Below are positions 1 to 8,722 of a stretch of 64,000 nucleotides of DNA, one piece after another. The stretch spans positions 1 to 64,000 of the forward strand of contig CAJYAD010000008.1 in NCBI GenBank assembly GCA_913064775.1, read 5' to 3'. The first letter of the stretch is position 1. Every line of letters begins with the position of its first letter. Made by a program: the position numbers and the translations under genes. The notes below the pieces were generated by a model that had not been told where the DNA came from, made no database searches, and was given only the letters and a program-made list of their open reading frames with translations. The DNA is from an uncultured Albidovulum sp. (GTDB taxonomy: Bacteria; Pseudomonadota; Alphaproteobacteria; Rhodobacterales; Rhodobacteraceae).

Positions 1-285
1 TGCGAGGCCCGCCGCCGTGGTGCGGTTTTGAACATCTGGTCTTTCGAGGCCGTCCTTCTGACACTGCCGCCTTCGTCTGAGATCACCCGGGTGCATGCTT
101 CGGTCCGTGGTCGGCGCGATGGCCGCCTGTGAACAGGCATCGAACAGGGACCCCGGCAGGAGGAACCTCAAGGCATTGAAATACATAAGCTAACGGGATC
201 CCGAACGGGGTCCCGACGGCGCCTATTAGAACCCCGCCCCTACCAAGAATATCGATTATGGTTCAAAGAGTTGCAGGCTGTTTGA
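1..285. other. Region upstream of tniA, possible tail of an earlier gene
   Basis: No complete gene is visible. Frame +1 is open from the window edge to a TGA at 130-132 (43 codons), so the 3' end of an upstream gene is possible, but the stretch is too short to recognise. Around 195-216 there is a tandem pair of GGGATCCCGA / GGGGTCCCGA. The block 189-204 (GCTAACGGGATCCCGA) matches 14 of 16 bases of 4744-4759 in the same orientation beyond tniQ. The left end of the transposon is not recognisable here and probably lies outside the window. Confidence 0.3.
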
Positions 286-2136
286 ATGGAGTCCCTGTTC
301 CGAGCCGATCCACAACTGAAGCTTGTTCGCGACGACTTCGTAGCGAAGGTCGTCAAGATCCGGGCTCGGGGGAAGTTACGGTATCAGGAATACCTAGAAG
401 CTAAGACCTCTGGGCCCATCAGGCGCGCCGGCGCCCGGATCAGGAAGACCTTGGCAGAGCAGCAAAAGGACTTCAAATTCAGCGTGGGTTATGAGAGCGG
501 ACGCACGTTCTGGAAATGGTACACGGACTGGCGCGCGGCCGGCGACGACGGTCTATTCGACCGGTATCGCAATTGCGGCGGCCACTCTCGGTATTCCGAC
601 GAAGTACGAGCTTTAGTCTGCGCGATCATCGACACGCTGCTCGACGAGGAGCGCCCGAAGCTCAATATCTACGTCGAAAGTGTGCGCGCTGTCATCGAGG
701 CAGAAAACGAGCGCCGTCAGCGCCTGCCTGTCCCTCAAGAGAGCCTGCCCGTCGTCGGGTACGACTACGTGCGCGACCTCGTCAAGAATAGGGCGCCGAT
801 CGACCACGCCATTCGCAAGGCCGCCTGGGACAACGCCTACAAAAATTTTCACTCGCTCGGCGTCGGCGTTGAGACGTCGCGCGCGCTCGAGCGCGTTGAA
901 ATCGACGAATATACCGTCGACCTCATGGTCCTCATGAAAGACACCGGCCTATTCGACCATCTCCCAGCGTCAGTGAAACAGTTCATCGGCCTCGATGGCA
1001 ATGCTTGCCGGGTGACGCTTTCGGCCGCCATCGATGTTCACACTCGTTGCTTTCTGGCGCTTCAGATCGTCCCGGCAGGTCATCAAAGCCCGCTCCGCGA
1101 TACGATCGAGATGATTTACATGGACAAGGTGCCGATCTCCGACGCCGCGCAGTGCAGCTTCAAATGGCTGCAGAGCGGCGCTCCCGAGATGGCCGTTCTG
1201 GACCGTGGCGTTAAGTATATCACTGATGAGGCGTATGCGGTTCTGGCTTCACTGGGCATTACGAACATGGGCGCTCCGGCGGGCAAACCTTGGCTTAAAC
1301 CCTTCATCGAGAGGGTTTTTCGCACGATCCACGAAGATCTCCTGCAGCGCTTTTCCGGGCGCACCTTTGGCAGCGTCGAGAAGAAGGGCGACAATGATCC
1401 GGCAAAGCGCGCGACGTTGACGCTCGAGATGTTTTTGACCTGGCTCGTGCGCTGGACCGTCGACGCCTATCACACCAAACGCCATACCGCGCTCGGCATG
1501 TCCCCGAACCAAGCCTGGGAGCAAGCCGTGAAGGAATGTCGCCCCCGCGCTCTCACCAGCGACGAAATGCGCGAAGCCTTCGGGGTGCGGACGCAGCGGA
1601 AGATCGGGCGGCATGGCGTTCAGGTCAAGCACCTCAACTATCAGAATGATGCCGCGATGGCGTTGGCGAACATGCCGGGTGTCCGCGAGGTTGAAGTGCT
1701 GCGCTGGCATGGAGATATAGGCGCCGTCGGAATTCGCGCAGACGACGGGCCCTGGACAACGGTGACCGCAGCGGATCAGCAGTGGATCGGTAAGACCGAT
1801 ATCGACCTCGATGTGTGGTTGTCCGAGCGCATGCTTGATGTAGCCGAAGAAAACCGAGCGCGCCGCGATTTTATCTTAGCCACGCATGACGAAGCCCACC
1901 GGCTGAAGCGCATCGCCGGCTTGATCTCCTTGCCGCGCACTCCCGAGGATCTGGAGCGCGATGTGGCTCGCTTTTCGCGCCACACCGATACGGCTGAACG
2001 CCGCCACGAGTTCGGTCAGTACCGCGATATTCTGGCCGACCTTGACGGGTCGGACGACACCTTTCCCTTGCATGAAGCTACCTCCCCGGAGCCGCAGATC
2101 GCCCCGGCGGTGTCCGACGATGATCTGATGGAGTGA
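286..2136 (+). CDS. tniA: TniA/TnsB-family DDE transposase
   Basis: Catalytic DDE recombinase of the Tn5053/Tn552/Tn7 group, which cuts the transposon ends and joins them to target DNA. The 616-residue length fits the family. The retroviral-integrase-like core is visible: first Asp in VEIDEYTVDL (about residue 207), second Asp in AVLDRGVKYI (about 305), and Glu in KPFIERVFRT (about 344), followed by a YHTKRHTALGMSPNQAW segment typical of this group and a C-terminal beta-barrel-like tail. The N-terminal 180 residues should hold the end-binding helix-turn-helix domains. A stop codon lies directly before the ATG, fixing the start. It is followed by tniB with 2 bp between stop and start, so tniA, tniB and tniQ form one operon. 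The partner for target choice is TniB/TniQ. Codon use is less GC-rich than the genes after 4884, consistent with transfer. Confidence 0.93.
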   Translation: MESLFRADPQLKLVRDDFVAKVVKIRARGKLRYQEYLEAKTSGPIRRAGARIRKTLAEQQKDFKFSVGYESGRTFWKWYTDWRAAGDDGLFDRYRNCGGHSRYSDEVRALVCAIIDTLLDEERPKLNIYVESVRAVIEAENERRQRLPVPQESLPVVGYDYVRDLVKNRAPIDHAIRKAAWDNAYKNFHSLGVGVETSRALERVEIDEYTVDLMVLMKDTGLFDHLPASVKQFIGLDGNACRVTLSAAIDVHTRCFLALQIVPAGHQSPLRDTIEMIYMDKVPISDAAQCSFKWLQSGAPEMAVLDRGVKYITDEAYAVLASLGITNMGAPAGKPWLKPFIERVFRTIHEDLLQRFSGRTFGSVEKKGDNDPAKRATLTLEMFLTWLVRWTVDAYHTKRHTALGMSPNQAWEQAVKECRPRALTSDEMREAFGVRTQRKIGRHGVQVKHLNYQNDAAMALANMPGVREVEVLRWHGDIGAVGIRADDGPWTTVTAADQQWIGKTDIDLDVWLSERMLDVAEENRARRDFILATHDEAHRLKRIAGLISLPRTPEDLERDVARFSRHTDTAERRHEFGQYRDILADLDGSDDTFPLHEATSPEPQIAPAVSDDDLME

Positions 2137-2138
2137 CT

Positions 2139-3104
2139 ATGCCTGAGACTGACCCGACAACGATTTCTGAAAAACATAAGTGGCTGAAACACCGCTACTG
2201 GAAGCTCGGCCACGATGGCGTCTTTGAGGAGGCGCTCGCGGAGCTCTACGAGGTCGATGACGACGGCCAGATGACGGCAGAGCCGCAGCGTGATCCACTC
2301 ACCGGAGAGACGCGCGGGTTGATGTTACTCGGCGAGTCCGGAAGTGGGAAATCCGCGGTCCTGAAGCGTGCGCTAAAAGCTGTTCCGGTGCTCACCGACG
2401 TCAAGGAGGTCGAGGGCGGGAACACCCTCTACATTGAGGTTCCCCCGGAAGCGACCATCAAAAGCCTCGCCGAGCATATTGTGGAGAAGACCGACTATCC
2501 GGGCTTCGACGCCCGCGTCGGCGCTGCTGAAAGGTGGGAGGTCGCGCGCCACCGTCTCAAGCTGACCGGCATCACCACCCTGATCATTGATGAATGTCAC
2601 CATATTTTCCGCCCTGGTGCGGGACGAGATATCCTTGGGGCGATCCAGGCACTAAAGCACATGCTTCAGTCCGACCATGCTGTGGCCCTGGTCATCTGTG
2701 GAGTGCCCGCCTTGCGCGAGGCAATCCTGAAGGAGGAGACTGGCGAGACCTACAGACGTTTCGACGAATGCCACATGACGCGGACGCTCCAGGGATCTCA
2801 TGGAGCCCAGTTGTTCGAGCGCTGTCTTCTGAACTCCGCAAGGAAGGTCGGCATTGAAGTGGACGCGAACGAAAACTTTGCCGAGCGCTTTCTCTTCGCC
2901 GAGCTCGGCCAGACGGGGCGTGCCGTGAGGCTGGCGAAGGACACGCTGCGCCGCGCCGTGACGAAAAAGCGCTCACGCCTGAGCCTGGCAGACGCAGAGT
3001 GGCTTTTCATCAAGAGCAATGGACGCAAGGAGATGACCCCATTCCATCCCGGGGACTGGGTCACGGTGCAGGCTGAACTGAACGCTATGGGGTGGGTGAG
3101 ATGA
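2139..3104 (+). CDS. tniB: TniB/TnsC-family AAA ATPase
   Basis: ATP-dependent transposition regulator that bridges target DNA, TniQ and the TniA transposase. The protein has a clear Walker A (GESGSGKS, about residues 66-73) and Walker B (TTLIIDECHH, about 144-153), the ECHH being typical of TniB. A Sensor/arginine region follows (YRRFDECHMTRTL). I chose ATG 2139, which has GGAG 5 bases upstream, over a GTG at 2133. The end overlaps tniQ by an ATGA junction at 3101-3104, implying translational coupling. The length (321 residues) is normal. Confidence 0.93.
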   Translation: MPETDPTTISEKHKWLKHRYWKLGHDGVFEEALAELYEVDDDGQMTAEPQRDPLTGETRGLMLLGESGSGKSAVLKRALKAVPVLTDVKEVEGGNTLYIEVPPEATIKSLAEHIVEKTDYPGFDARVGAAERWEVARHRLKLTGITTLIIDECHHIFRPGAGRDILGAIQALKHMLQSDHAVALVICGVPALREAILKEETGETYRRFDECHMTRTLQGSHGAQLFERCLLNSARKVGIEVDANENFAERFLFAELGQTGRAVRLAKDTLRRAVTKKRSRLSLADAEWLFIKSNGRKEMTPFHPGDWVTVQAELNAMGWVR

Positions 3105-4576
3105 TTGTCTTGCGTCCCCAACTCCCGTTCGATCCGGAAGAAACCTGCCTTTCCTTTGCGAACCGGCTTGCTCTTCTGCACACCGGCCGCGGCGTGCGCC
3201 AGCTTCTCCGCGATCTTGGGATCGACGTGCCGGGCTTCCTGTCCGGACACGCGGCTGAAGTTGCCGCCCTTGCAGACGCTGCTGGCGTTTCTTCCAACGC
3301 GCTTCTGGAAAACAGCGTTGACGTTAAACAGACGCACGCCTGGTTCCGCGGTGAGCGGCAGTCCAAGGCGTTTCTCTCCCCGCGTGCTTCCCGCTATTGT
3401 CCCGCCTGCCTCGCAGAGGAGGAAGACAGCAGGTCCTGGCGCCAACGACTGATCTGGGGCATCCGCCATGTCCATCGCTGCGACCGCCACGATTCATGGC
3501 TAAACCTGTCGCCTGATGCCACCGCGGAGGTCTGTCATGGCGTGATCTCGAAGGGGGACCTGGCCGAGCGCCGTCCGGCCGTTGATCCGCCCCCCGAGTA
3601 TCAATGCTGGCTCAGGACGCGCCTTCATGGCCAGGCATCGACGCCAGATGAGTGGATGGATAGCCAGACGCTGGAGCAAATTCTCAATGCTTCCGAAATG
3701 CTTGGGGCCGTCCTCGAGCATGGGCATGATGTCCGGCCGACAAAGCTGTCGCCCGAGGCCCGCGAAGAGGCCATCGACATCGGTTTCTCCATCTTTCGCG
3801 AGGGGCCTCAAGCCGTCACGGAAGCACTCGACACCATTCACGCAGCATCACCGGCGGCCGCGGTACAGGCTGGCCCTCTCGCCTATTACGGCCGCCTGTT
3901 CGACTGGCTGGATCGCCGTAGCAATGCAATCGCCCCCGGTCCGATCCGGGATATCCTGCGGGAGCATATCGTTCGGAATTTTGCTGTCGAGCCGGGCACG
4001 ACCGTGCTCGGGGAAGAGGTCAGTGTCAGGCGTTCCTATACGCTGCAAGGCTTGAGCGAAGAGCTACGCATGGACCGTCGGCGGCTGTCACGGGTGCTGC
4101 AAAAACTCGGAAAGGTGCCACTAGGGGCGGCCGATCGGGAAAGCGGGAACATGATTTTCGACGCCGCCGAGACCATCCCGCTGATCGAGGCCTTTCAGTC
4201 GGCCGTCCGCCTTCATGAGGTGCCCTTCTACCTCGGGGCCAGCAAGCGCCAGGTCGAAAACCTCTACCGGGCGGGCATTCTGGAACCGCTGATCCCGGCG
4301 ACCAGTCGCGGCGCCGTCCGCAATGTCGTATTCGCGCGAAGCCACCTCGACGAAGTCTTGTCGAGGATCGATCAACTGCCTGTCGTCAGCGAAGCGGATC
4401 GGGCTGATTATCATCCCGTACCTTATGCCTGCCAACGCGGAGCAGGTGCATTTGAAGCAATCTTCACTAGGATCATGGCCAGTGAGATCCAGTGTTGCCG
4501 AGATCCCAGGATAAGAGGAATCGGTGGCCTGATCGTCCGTTTGGATGATGTTCTCGAACGGTGCATCCCGGCCTGA
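3101..4576 (+). CDS. tniQ: TniQ/TnsD-family target-selection protein
   Basis: Target-site selector of a Tn7-like transposon. The N-terminal TniQ domain (PFDPEETCLSFANRLA) is followed by the family zinc-binding motif CPACLAEE...HVHRCDRH (about residues 105-135), with CxxC and HxxxCxxH ligands. Residues beyond about 170 form a long C-terminal part with a putative helix-turn-helix (LSEELRMDRRRLSRVLQKLG, about 320-340) that could read DNA. At 491 residues it is closer to TnsD-type selectors than to the short (about 300-residue) TniQ proteins. That suggests insertion at a fixed chromosomal site, but this is inference. The start is ATG 3101, overlapping the tniB stop; GTG 3092 is an alternative. 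No cas genes or CRISPR array are visible next to it. Confidence 0.88.
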   Translation: MIVLRPQLPFDPEETCLSFANRLALLHTGRGVRQLLRDLGIDVPGFLSGHAAEVAALADAAGVSSNALLENSVDVKQTHAWFRGERQSKAFLSPRASRYCPACLAEEEDSRSWRQRLIWGIRHVHRCDRHDSWLNLSPDATAEVCHGVISKGDLAERRPAVDPPPEYQCWLRTRLHGQASTPDEWMDSQTLEQILNASEMLGAVLEHGHDVRPTKLSPEAREEAIDIGFSIFREGPQAVTEALDTIHAASPAAAVQAGPLAYYGRLFDWLDRRSNAIAPGPIRDILREHIVRNFAVEPGTTVLGEEVSVRRSYTLQGLSEELRMDRRRLSRVLQKLGKVPLGAADRESGNMIFDAAETIPLIEAFQSAVRLHEVPFYLGASKRQVENLYRAGILEPLIPATSRGAVRNVVFARSHLDEVLSRIDQLPVVSEADRADYHPVPYACQRGAGAFEAIFTRIMASEIQCCRDPRIRGIGGLIVRLDDVLERCIPA

Positions 4577-4602
4577 CTTCATCCTCTATAACTCAAGAAA
4601 AC

Positions 4603-4629
4603 GAGCCCGCTTCGGCGGGCTTTTTCTTT
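4603..4629 (+). terminator. Intrinsic terminator after tniQ
   Basis: A perfect stem AGCCCGC / GCGGGCT with a TTCG tetraloop is followed by TTTTCTTT. It lies 27 bases after the tniQ stop and should end the tniABQ transcript. Confidence 0.85.
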
Positions 4630-4653
4630 GCCTGCCCTCCAAGTTCGCCGGAT

Positions 4654-4765
4654 CTTGTGCCGGATTCCGCCACATCTTGATCCGGAGTCGAAAATGTGTA
4701 CTTTTAAGTCATTGACAAGAAATCATTTTTATAGGTACTCCGCGCTAACTTGATCCCGATTTACA
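4654..4765. repeat. Candidate right end of the Tn7-like element
   Basis: Three imperfect direct repeats are present: CTTGTGCCGGATT (4654-4666), CTTGATCCGGAGT (4676-4688) and CTTGATCCCGATT (4749-4761). The first two are spaced 22 bases apart, as transposase-binding sites of this group often are. The last continues into TTACA, so the complement starts TGTAAATCGGGATCAAG; elements of this family end in TGT...ACA. The segment between (4690-4740) is locally AT-rich, unlike the flanks. The exact boundary and any 5-bp target duplication cannot be shown without the left end. Confidence 0.4.
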
Positions 4766-4883
4766 ACGGGTCAACCCCGACTGGACAAGCCCGCCTCCGG
4801 ACGCCACACTTTCGTCGAACCGCCCTCAACGCGCTGACCGGGGGTGCAACCTTTCACCGGTTCTGACAACAGGAGCGTCCGTC

Positions 4884-6377
4884 ATGAAATTCCTGCACGC
4901 CGCAAAGGCGCTGTCCATTGCGCTGGCGCTTGCGGCCCCGGCTCTTGTGTCGTCGGTCGGGGTTGGCCCCGCCTGGGCCGCCACAGCCACCCAAAGCCAG
5001 GCGACCCAGATCGAGACCGCGCTGGCGCAATATTTCGACAATGTCCCGGGGGTCGTGTCGGTCACACCCGACGGCGATCACTACAAGTTGCGCATAGATC
5101 CCGGCCCGCTGCTGACCCAGCTTCCGCCGGATGTGAAGGTCTCGCTGCCGGCGGTGACCTACAGCCTGACCGATCAAGGCGGCGGGCTGTGGGGGCTGGA
5201 GATGGCCGAGCAGCCGCTTGATGTGACGATCGACGTCAAGGGAGTGACGGCGCAGAAGATCTCGGTCGCGGCGCTGTCCTCGACCGGCACCTTCGACACC
5301 GCGCTGGGACTGTTTCGCACTGCCACCCTCGACGGCAAGGGGATTGCCTACAGCGCGACGACCTTCGAAAAAGGCAAGCAGGTGTCGAAGGTCGACTACA
5401 CCATCCAGTCGGCACAATCGCAAAGCCATGGCGCGGCCGGCGCCGAGGGGGCCGTGGACCTCACCAACAAGATGCAGCTTACCGGGCTGACCCAGACGAT
5501 GACCCTGCCCGCCGGGTCGCCGCCGGACGGCACCCCCCCGCGGATGACGACCTTCCAGATGACCGCCGAGAGCGTGGACCAGGACACCAAGGCACAGGGG
5601 CTGCGCTGGTCCGGGCTTCTGTCGATTTACCGCTGGTTCCTGGCCCACCGCACCAAGGCCGAGGTCGAGACATCCAAAGCGGAACTCGCCGGGCTGATCC
5701 GCACGGCGCTGCCGATCTTTGATCATTACGGCGTCGACGCGCAGTTGAACAACGTGTCCGTGAAAACCCCGATCGGCACGGTGGGCGCCGACAAGGTCCG
5801 CCTTGCGCTGAACGCCAATGGCGCGGTCGCCGACGGCAAGATCGGCGAAACCCTCAGCATCGAGGGGCCGCATCTGCCCAGCGGGATCGTGCCCCCCTGG
5901 GCCGTGCCTCTGTTCCCGCAGAAGCTGTCGCTGAATTTCGGCGCCAGCCAGTTCGATCCGGCCGCGACGGCGAAGGTCCTGCTCGACGCGCTGGAGACCG
6001 GCGCCGACGTGAACGGCTCGGAGGCCGAGGAAAAGCTGACCAAGGCGCTGCTGCCCAGCGGGCGGGTGACGCTTGGGACGGATCAAAGCGCAGTGGCTGG
6101 CAAGGGCTACGCATTGACGGTGACGGGTTCGGCCCAGGTCGGCCCCAAGCCGGCCAAGCCGGATCTGGACTTCACCGTGAAGATGACCGGGTTCGATACG
6201 GTTCTGCAGGCGCTCGACGCCTTCCCGCCGCCGATGAAGCAGCGCGCGGTCCCGATGTTGATGCTGGCCCGCGGCTTCGGAAAGACCGAACCGAACGGCG
6301 ATCTCATCTGGCAGATCACCTCTTCGGCCGAGGGGCATCTGCTGATCAACGGGCAGGACATGGGCCCGATGAAGTGA
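4884..6377 (+). CDS. Secreted protein of unknown function (DUF2125-like layout)
   Basis: I do not recognise a specific function. The 497-residue product starts with a classic signal peptide (positively charged start, hydrophobic run, cleavage near AWA-AT at about residue 33). The rest is beta-rich without membrane segments or cysteines, with repeated LTNKMQLTGL- and SLNFGASQFD-type strands. This resembles the periplasmic/outer-membrane-facing DUF2125-type proteins of alphaproteobacteria, an assignment I hold weakly. It is the first chromosomal gene after the transposon end. ATG 4884 has a GGAG-type ribosome site (AACAGGAGCG). The stop overlaps the GTG start of the following acetyltransferase, so the two are probably cotranscribed. 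Confidence 0.55.
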   Translation: MKFLHAAKALSIALALAAPALVSSVGVGPAWAATATQSQATQIETALAQYFDNVPGVVSVTPDGDHYKLRIDPGPLLTQLPPDVKVSLPAVTYSLTDQGGGLWGLEMAEQPLDVTIDVKGVTAQKISVAALSSTGTFDTALGLFRTATLDGKGIAYSATTFEKGKQVSKVDYTIQSAQSQSHGAAGAEGAVDLTNKMQLTGLTQTMTLPAGSPPDGTPPRMTTFQMTAESVDQDTKAQGLRWSGLLSIYRWFLAHRTKAEVETSKAELAGLIRTALPIFDHYGVDAQLNNVSVKTPIGTVGADKVRLALNANGAVADGKIGETLSIEGPHLPSGIVPPWAVPLFPQKLSLNFGASQFDPAATAKVLLDALETGADVNGSEAEEKLTKALLPSGRVTLGTDQSAVAGKGYALTVTGSAQVGPKPAKPDLDFTVKMTGFDTVLQALDAFPPPMKQRAVPMLMLARGFGKTEPNGDLIWQITSSAEGHLLINGQDMGPMK

Positions 6378-6922
6378 CAACTGGACAATCGGCCGGACAA
6401 TCGTCGGGCGCCGGGGACTCCCCCGCGCCCGACACTGGGCCCGAGGTTGGGCCCCAGACCGGACCCGTGATCGCGATCGGCGACCCCCTCTCGGACGGTG
6501 TGGCGAAGCTGCTGGCGCGGCATGTGGCGCTGATGCGAGAGGTCTCGCCGCCCGAGAGCGTTCATGTGCTGACGCCCGCCGATCTGGCCGGGCCGGACAT
6601 CGCCTTCTACACGATGCGCGATGGCGGGCATGTCATCGGCATGGGGGCGCTGAAGCGGCTGCCGGACCGCCACGGAGAGATCAAGTCGATGCATGTGGCC
6701 GACGAGGTTCGCGGCCGCGGGCTGGCGCGGCGGATGCTGGAACATCTGGTCGCCGAGGCCCGCTCTCTGGGCCTGACGCGGCTAAGCCTGGAAACCGGCG
6801 CCGAGCCCGAATTCGCCCCGGCCCGGGCGCTTTACGCCAGGGCGGGCTTTCGCATCTGCCCGCCGTTCGGCAGCTACCGCGAAGATCCCAACAGCGTGTT
6901 CATGACCCGCGACTTGTCCTGA
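6374..6922 (+). CDS. GNAT-family N-acetyltransferase
   Basis: Acetyl-CoA-dependent acetyltransferase of the PhnO/ElaA-like group. The GNAT core is visible: a beta4 strand in EIKSMHVADEVRGRGLARRMLEHLVAEA, containing the acetyl-CoA-binding R/QxxGxG/A motif as RGRGLA (about residues 114-119), and a C-terminal ARALYARAGFR motif typical of the family. The first 35 residues are low-complexity and rich in Gly, Pro and Ser. A start at GTG 6374 overlaps the upstream stop; an internal GTG near 6467 is a reasonable alternative that removes that tail. The substrate cannot be told from the sequence. Confidence 0.8.
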   Translation: MTTGQSAGQSSGAGDSPAPDTGPEVGPQTGPVIAIGDPLSDGVAKLLARHVALMREVSPPESVHVLTPADLAGPDIAFYTMRDGGHVIGMGALKRLPDRHGEIKSMHVADEVRGRGLARRMLEHLVAEARSLGLTRLSLETGAEPEFAPARALYARAGFRICPPFGSYREDPNSVFMTRDLS

Positions 6923-7067
6923 GTAGGCCGCGCCCGACGGGCAGGACGGATGCGCCAGACCCTTTGCGACCGAAAATGACATGCCCGCGCAAACGGCGGC
7001 CAGGACAGGCGCGTCGACCGCCGCGATGTTCGCACAGCGCCAGGCCGGTTTCGCGGCACCGCCAAGC

Positions 7068-8336
7068 CTAGCTGACCCCCCGCATCGCGTGCCAGGCCCG
7101 GTCCAGCGCCTCGCGGTGCTGGGGGGCGGCGATGGCGATCATGCGGCGCGCGCGGGCCTCGAACGGCTGGCCGCGCAGATCCGCCACGCCATGTTCGGTG
7201 ACGAAAATATCCGCATCCGACCGTGCGCAGGTGACGGTGCCGACGCGCGCCACGACCCGGCTTTCGCCCCCCGCCGTGACCGCCGGCAGCGCGATGATCG
7301 CCCGCCCCCCCGCCGAGGCCTGCGCGGCACGCTGGAAATCCACCAGCCCGCCGACGCCGCCCAGATAGCGCCCACCCACGGCCTCGGCGCCGATCTGGCC
7401 GGTCAGATCGACCTCGAGCGCCGAATTGATCGCATGGACCCGTGACAGTGACGCGATCGTGGCCAGGTCATGGGTGACCTCGGGGCCGGCAAGGCGGAAG
7501 GCGGGATTGCCATCGACATGGGCGCTCAGCCGCCGCGTGCCCATCGCGATGCCGGCGATGCTGACGCCCCGGTCGCGTTCCTTGCGGGCGTTGGTCAGCG
7601 CGCCGCTTTCGACCAGATCGACCAGCCCGTCGCCGACGACGCCGGAATGAAGCCCCAGATCGCGATGCCCCGAAAGCGCGGCGCAGATCGAATTCGGGAT
7701 CGTCCCGATGCCCAGTTGCAGCACCGCCCCGTCCGGCACCAGCCCCGCGATCCGCGCCGCGATCGCCCGCGCCGTCGCATCCGGCGGCGGCACGGGCAGT
7801 TCGACCGGCCCCGCCTCGGCCTGGGCCAGCGCGGCAAGGGGCAGGTCGGCGGGGAATTCGCCGCCCAGGCAGGCGGGCATCATTGGCTGATGCTCGCCCA
7901 GGATGCAGCGTGCCTGCCCGGCGGCCTGGAAGATCAGATCCCGTGCCAGCCCCAGATTCCATCCCGGCTCCGCGCGCGCGGGACGCAACTGCAACAGCGC
8001 CACATCGGCGCGGAAGCGCCCGGCCTCAATCTCGCGGCCAAGCGCACTGAGATGCCCGGGAAAGACCGAGAGCCGCCCGGCCCGCGCCAGCGGCGACAGC
8101 CGGCCCATGGCGCCGTAGCTTTCCAGCTGTATGCTCTCTGGCAGGCCCTGCGCGAAGGTGTCGGAATAGATCGGGCCGACGAACAGGTGAACTTGCGGCA
8201 ACAGGCCGGCGCGCGCCTCTTCCAGCAGACGCCTTAGCAGGCCGCGCGGCTCCGCCGTGGCCTGACCTGCGAAGATCCGGTCCCCCGGCCGAAGGTGGGG
8301 GACGAAGGAGAAATCGGCAAGCGGCTGGATCTTCAT
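7068..8336 (-). CDS. Acetyl-CoA hydrolase/4-hydroxybutyrate CoA-transferase family protein
   Basis: CoA-transferase or hydrolase of the Cat1/AH family, moving CoA between acyl-CoA and a carboxylic acid. The N-terminal half (DRIFAGQATAEPRGLL...FVGPIYSDTF) and C-terminal half match the two-domain fold. Diagnostic motifs are LQLGIGTIPNSI, HSGVVGDGLVDL, and GAEAVGGRYLGGVGGLVDFQRAA, whose Glu is the expected CoA-thioester-forming residue. An upstream open frame extends to 8573, but ATG 8336 (MKIQPLADFSF) has a GGAGG site in front and fits the family N-terminus. It is divergent from the sugar transporter, with a 386-bp gap. Confidence 0.85.
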   Translation of the reverse strand: MKIQPLADFSFVPHLRPGDRIFAGQATAEPRGLLRRLLEEARAGLLPQVHLFVGPIYSDTFAQGLPESIQLESYGAMGRLSPLARAGRLSVFPGHLSALGREIEAGRFRADVALLQLRPARAEPGWNLGLARDLIFQAAGQARCILGEHQPMMPACLGGEFPADLPLAALAQAEAGPVELPVPPPDATARAIAARIAGLVPDGAVLQLGIGTIPNSICAALSGHRDLGLHSGVVGDGLVDLVESGALTNARKERDRGVSIAGIAMGTRRLSAHVDGNPAFRLAGPEVTHDLATIASLSRVHAINSALEVDLTGQIGAEAVGGRYLGGVGGLVDFQRAAQASAGGRAIIALPAVTAGGESRVVARVGTVTCARSDADIFVTEHGVADLRGQPFEARARRMIAIAAPQHREALDRAWHAMRGVS

Positions 8337-8619
8337 TTCACGCGGCCTCCATTCGCCGGTTGGAGGCGCAGACCCGGACCGGACCCGGGAAGGGGGAAAA
8401 GGCAGGATGCGCCCCGACGCGGCGAAGTCAAGTCGCGAGCCGAATCGATCCGGACTTCTGCGGGGTCCGCGAGGGCGCCCTGACCGCTGCAACCGGAAGC
8501 CGCCATGCCGTGAAAAGATCACATGCACGTGATGCTCCAACATTAGGGCGCGCAAAAAACCCGCAAACCACATAAACGGCCGCCACCCCTTGCGACGAAG
8601 ATAGTTCTTAGCTACGAAA

Positions 8620-8633
8620 TGATAGCGCTAACG
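8620..8633. promoter_or_regulatory. LacI-family-type operator upstream of the sugar ABC operon
   Basis: TGATAGCGCTAACG matches the pseudo-palindromic LacI/GalR operator pattern with a central CG step (TGATAGCGCTATCA-like). It lies about 90 bases before the binding-protein start, where a repressor of a sugar operon would act. No LacI-family gene is present in the window. The rest of the 8337-8722 gap shows no gene. Confidence 0.45.
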
Positions 8634-8722
8634 GAGGATGGAGTCCGCGGGTTGCCCTCCTCTTGAACGCCGCCCGAACACCCGGGGAACAGGGTGATGC
8701 TGACCCGCTTCAGGAGGAAAGA

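Noticed and set aside
8337-8573. N-terminal extension of the CoA-transferase up to 8573
   Set aside because: The extra ~79 residues are Arg/Pro-rich with no family similarity, and ATG 8336 has a clear GGAGG site.
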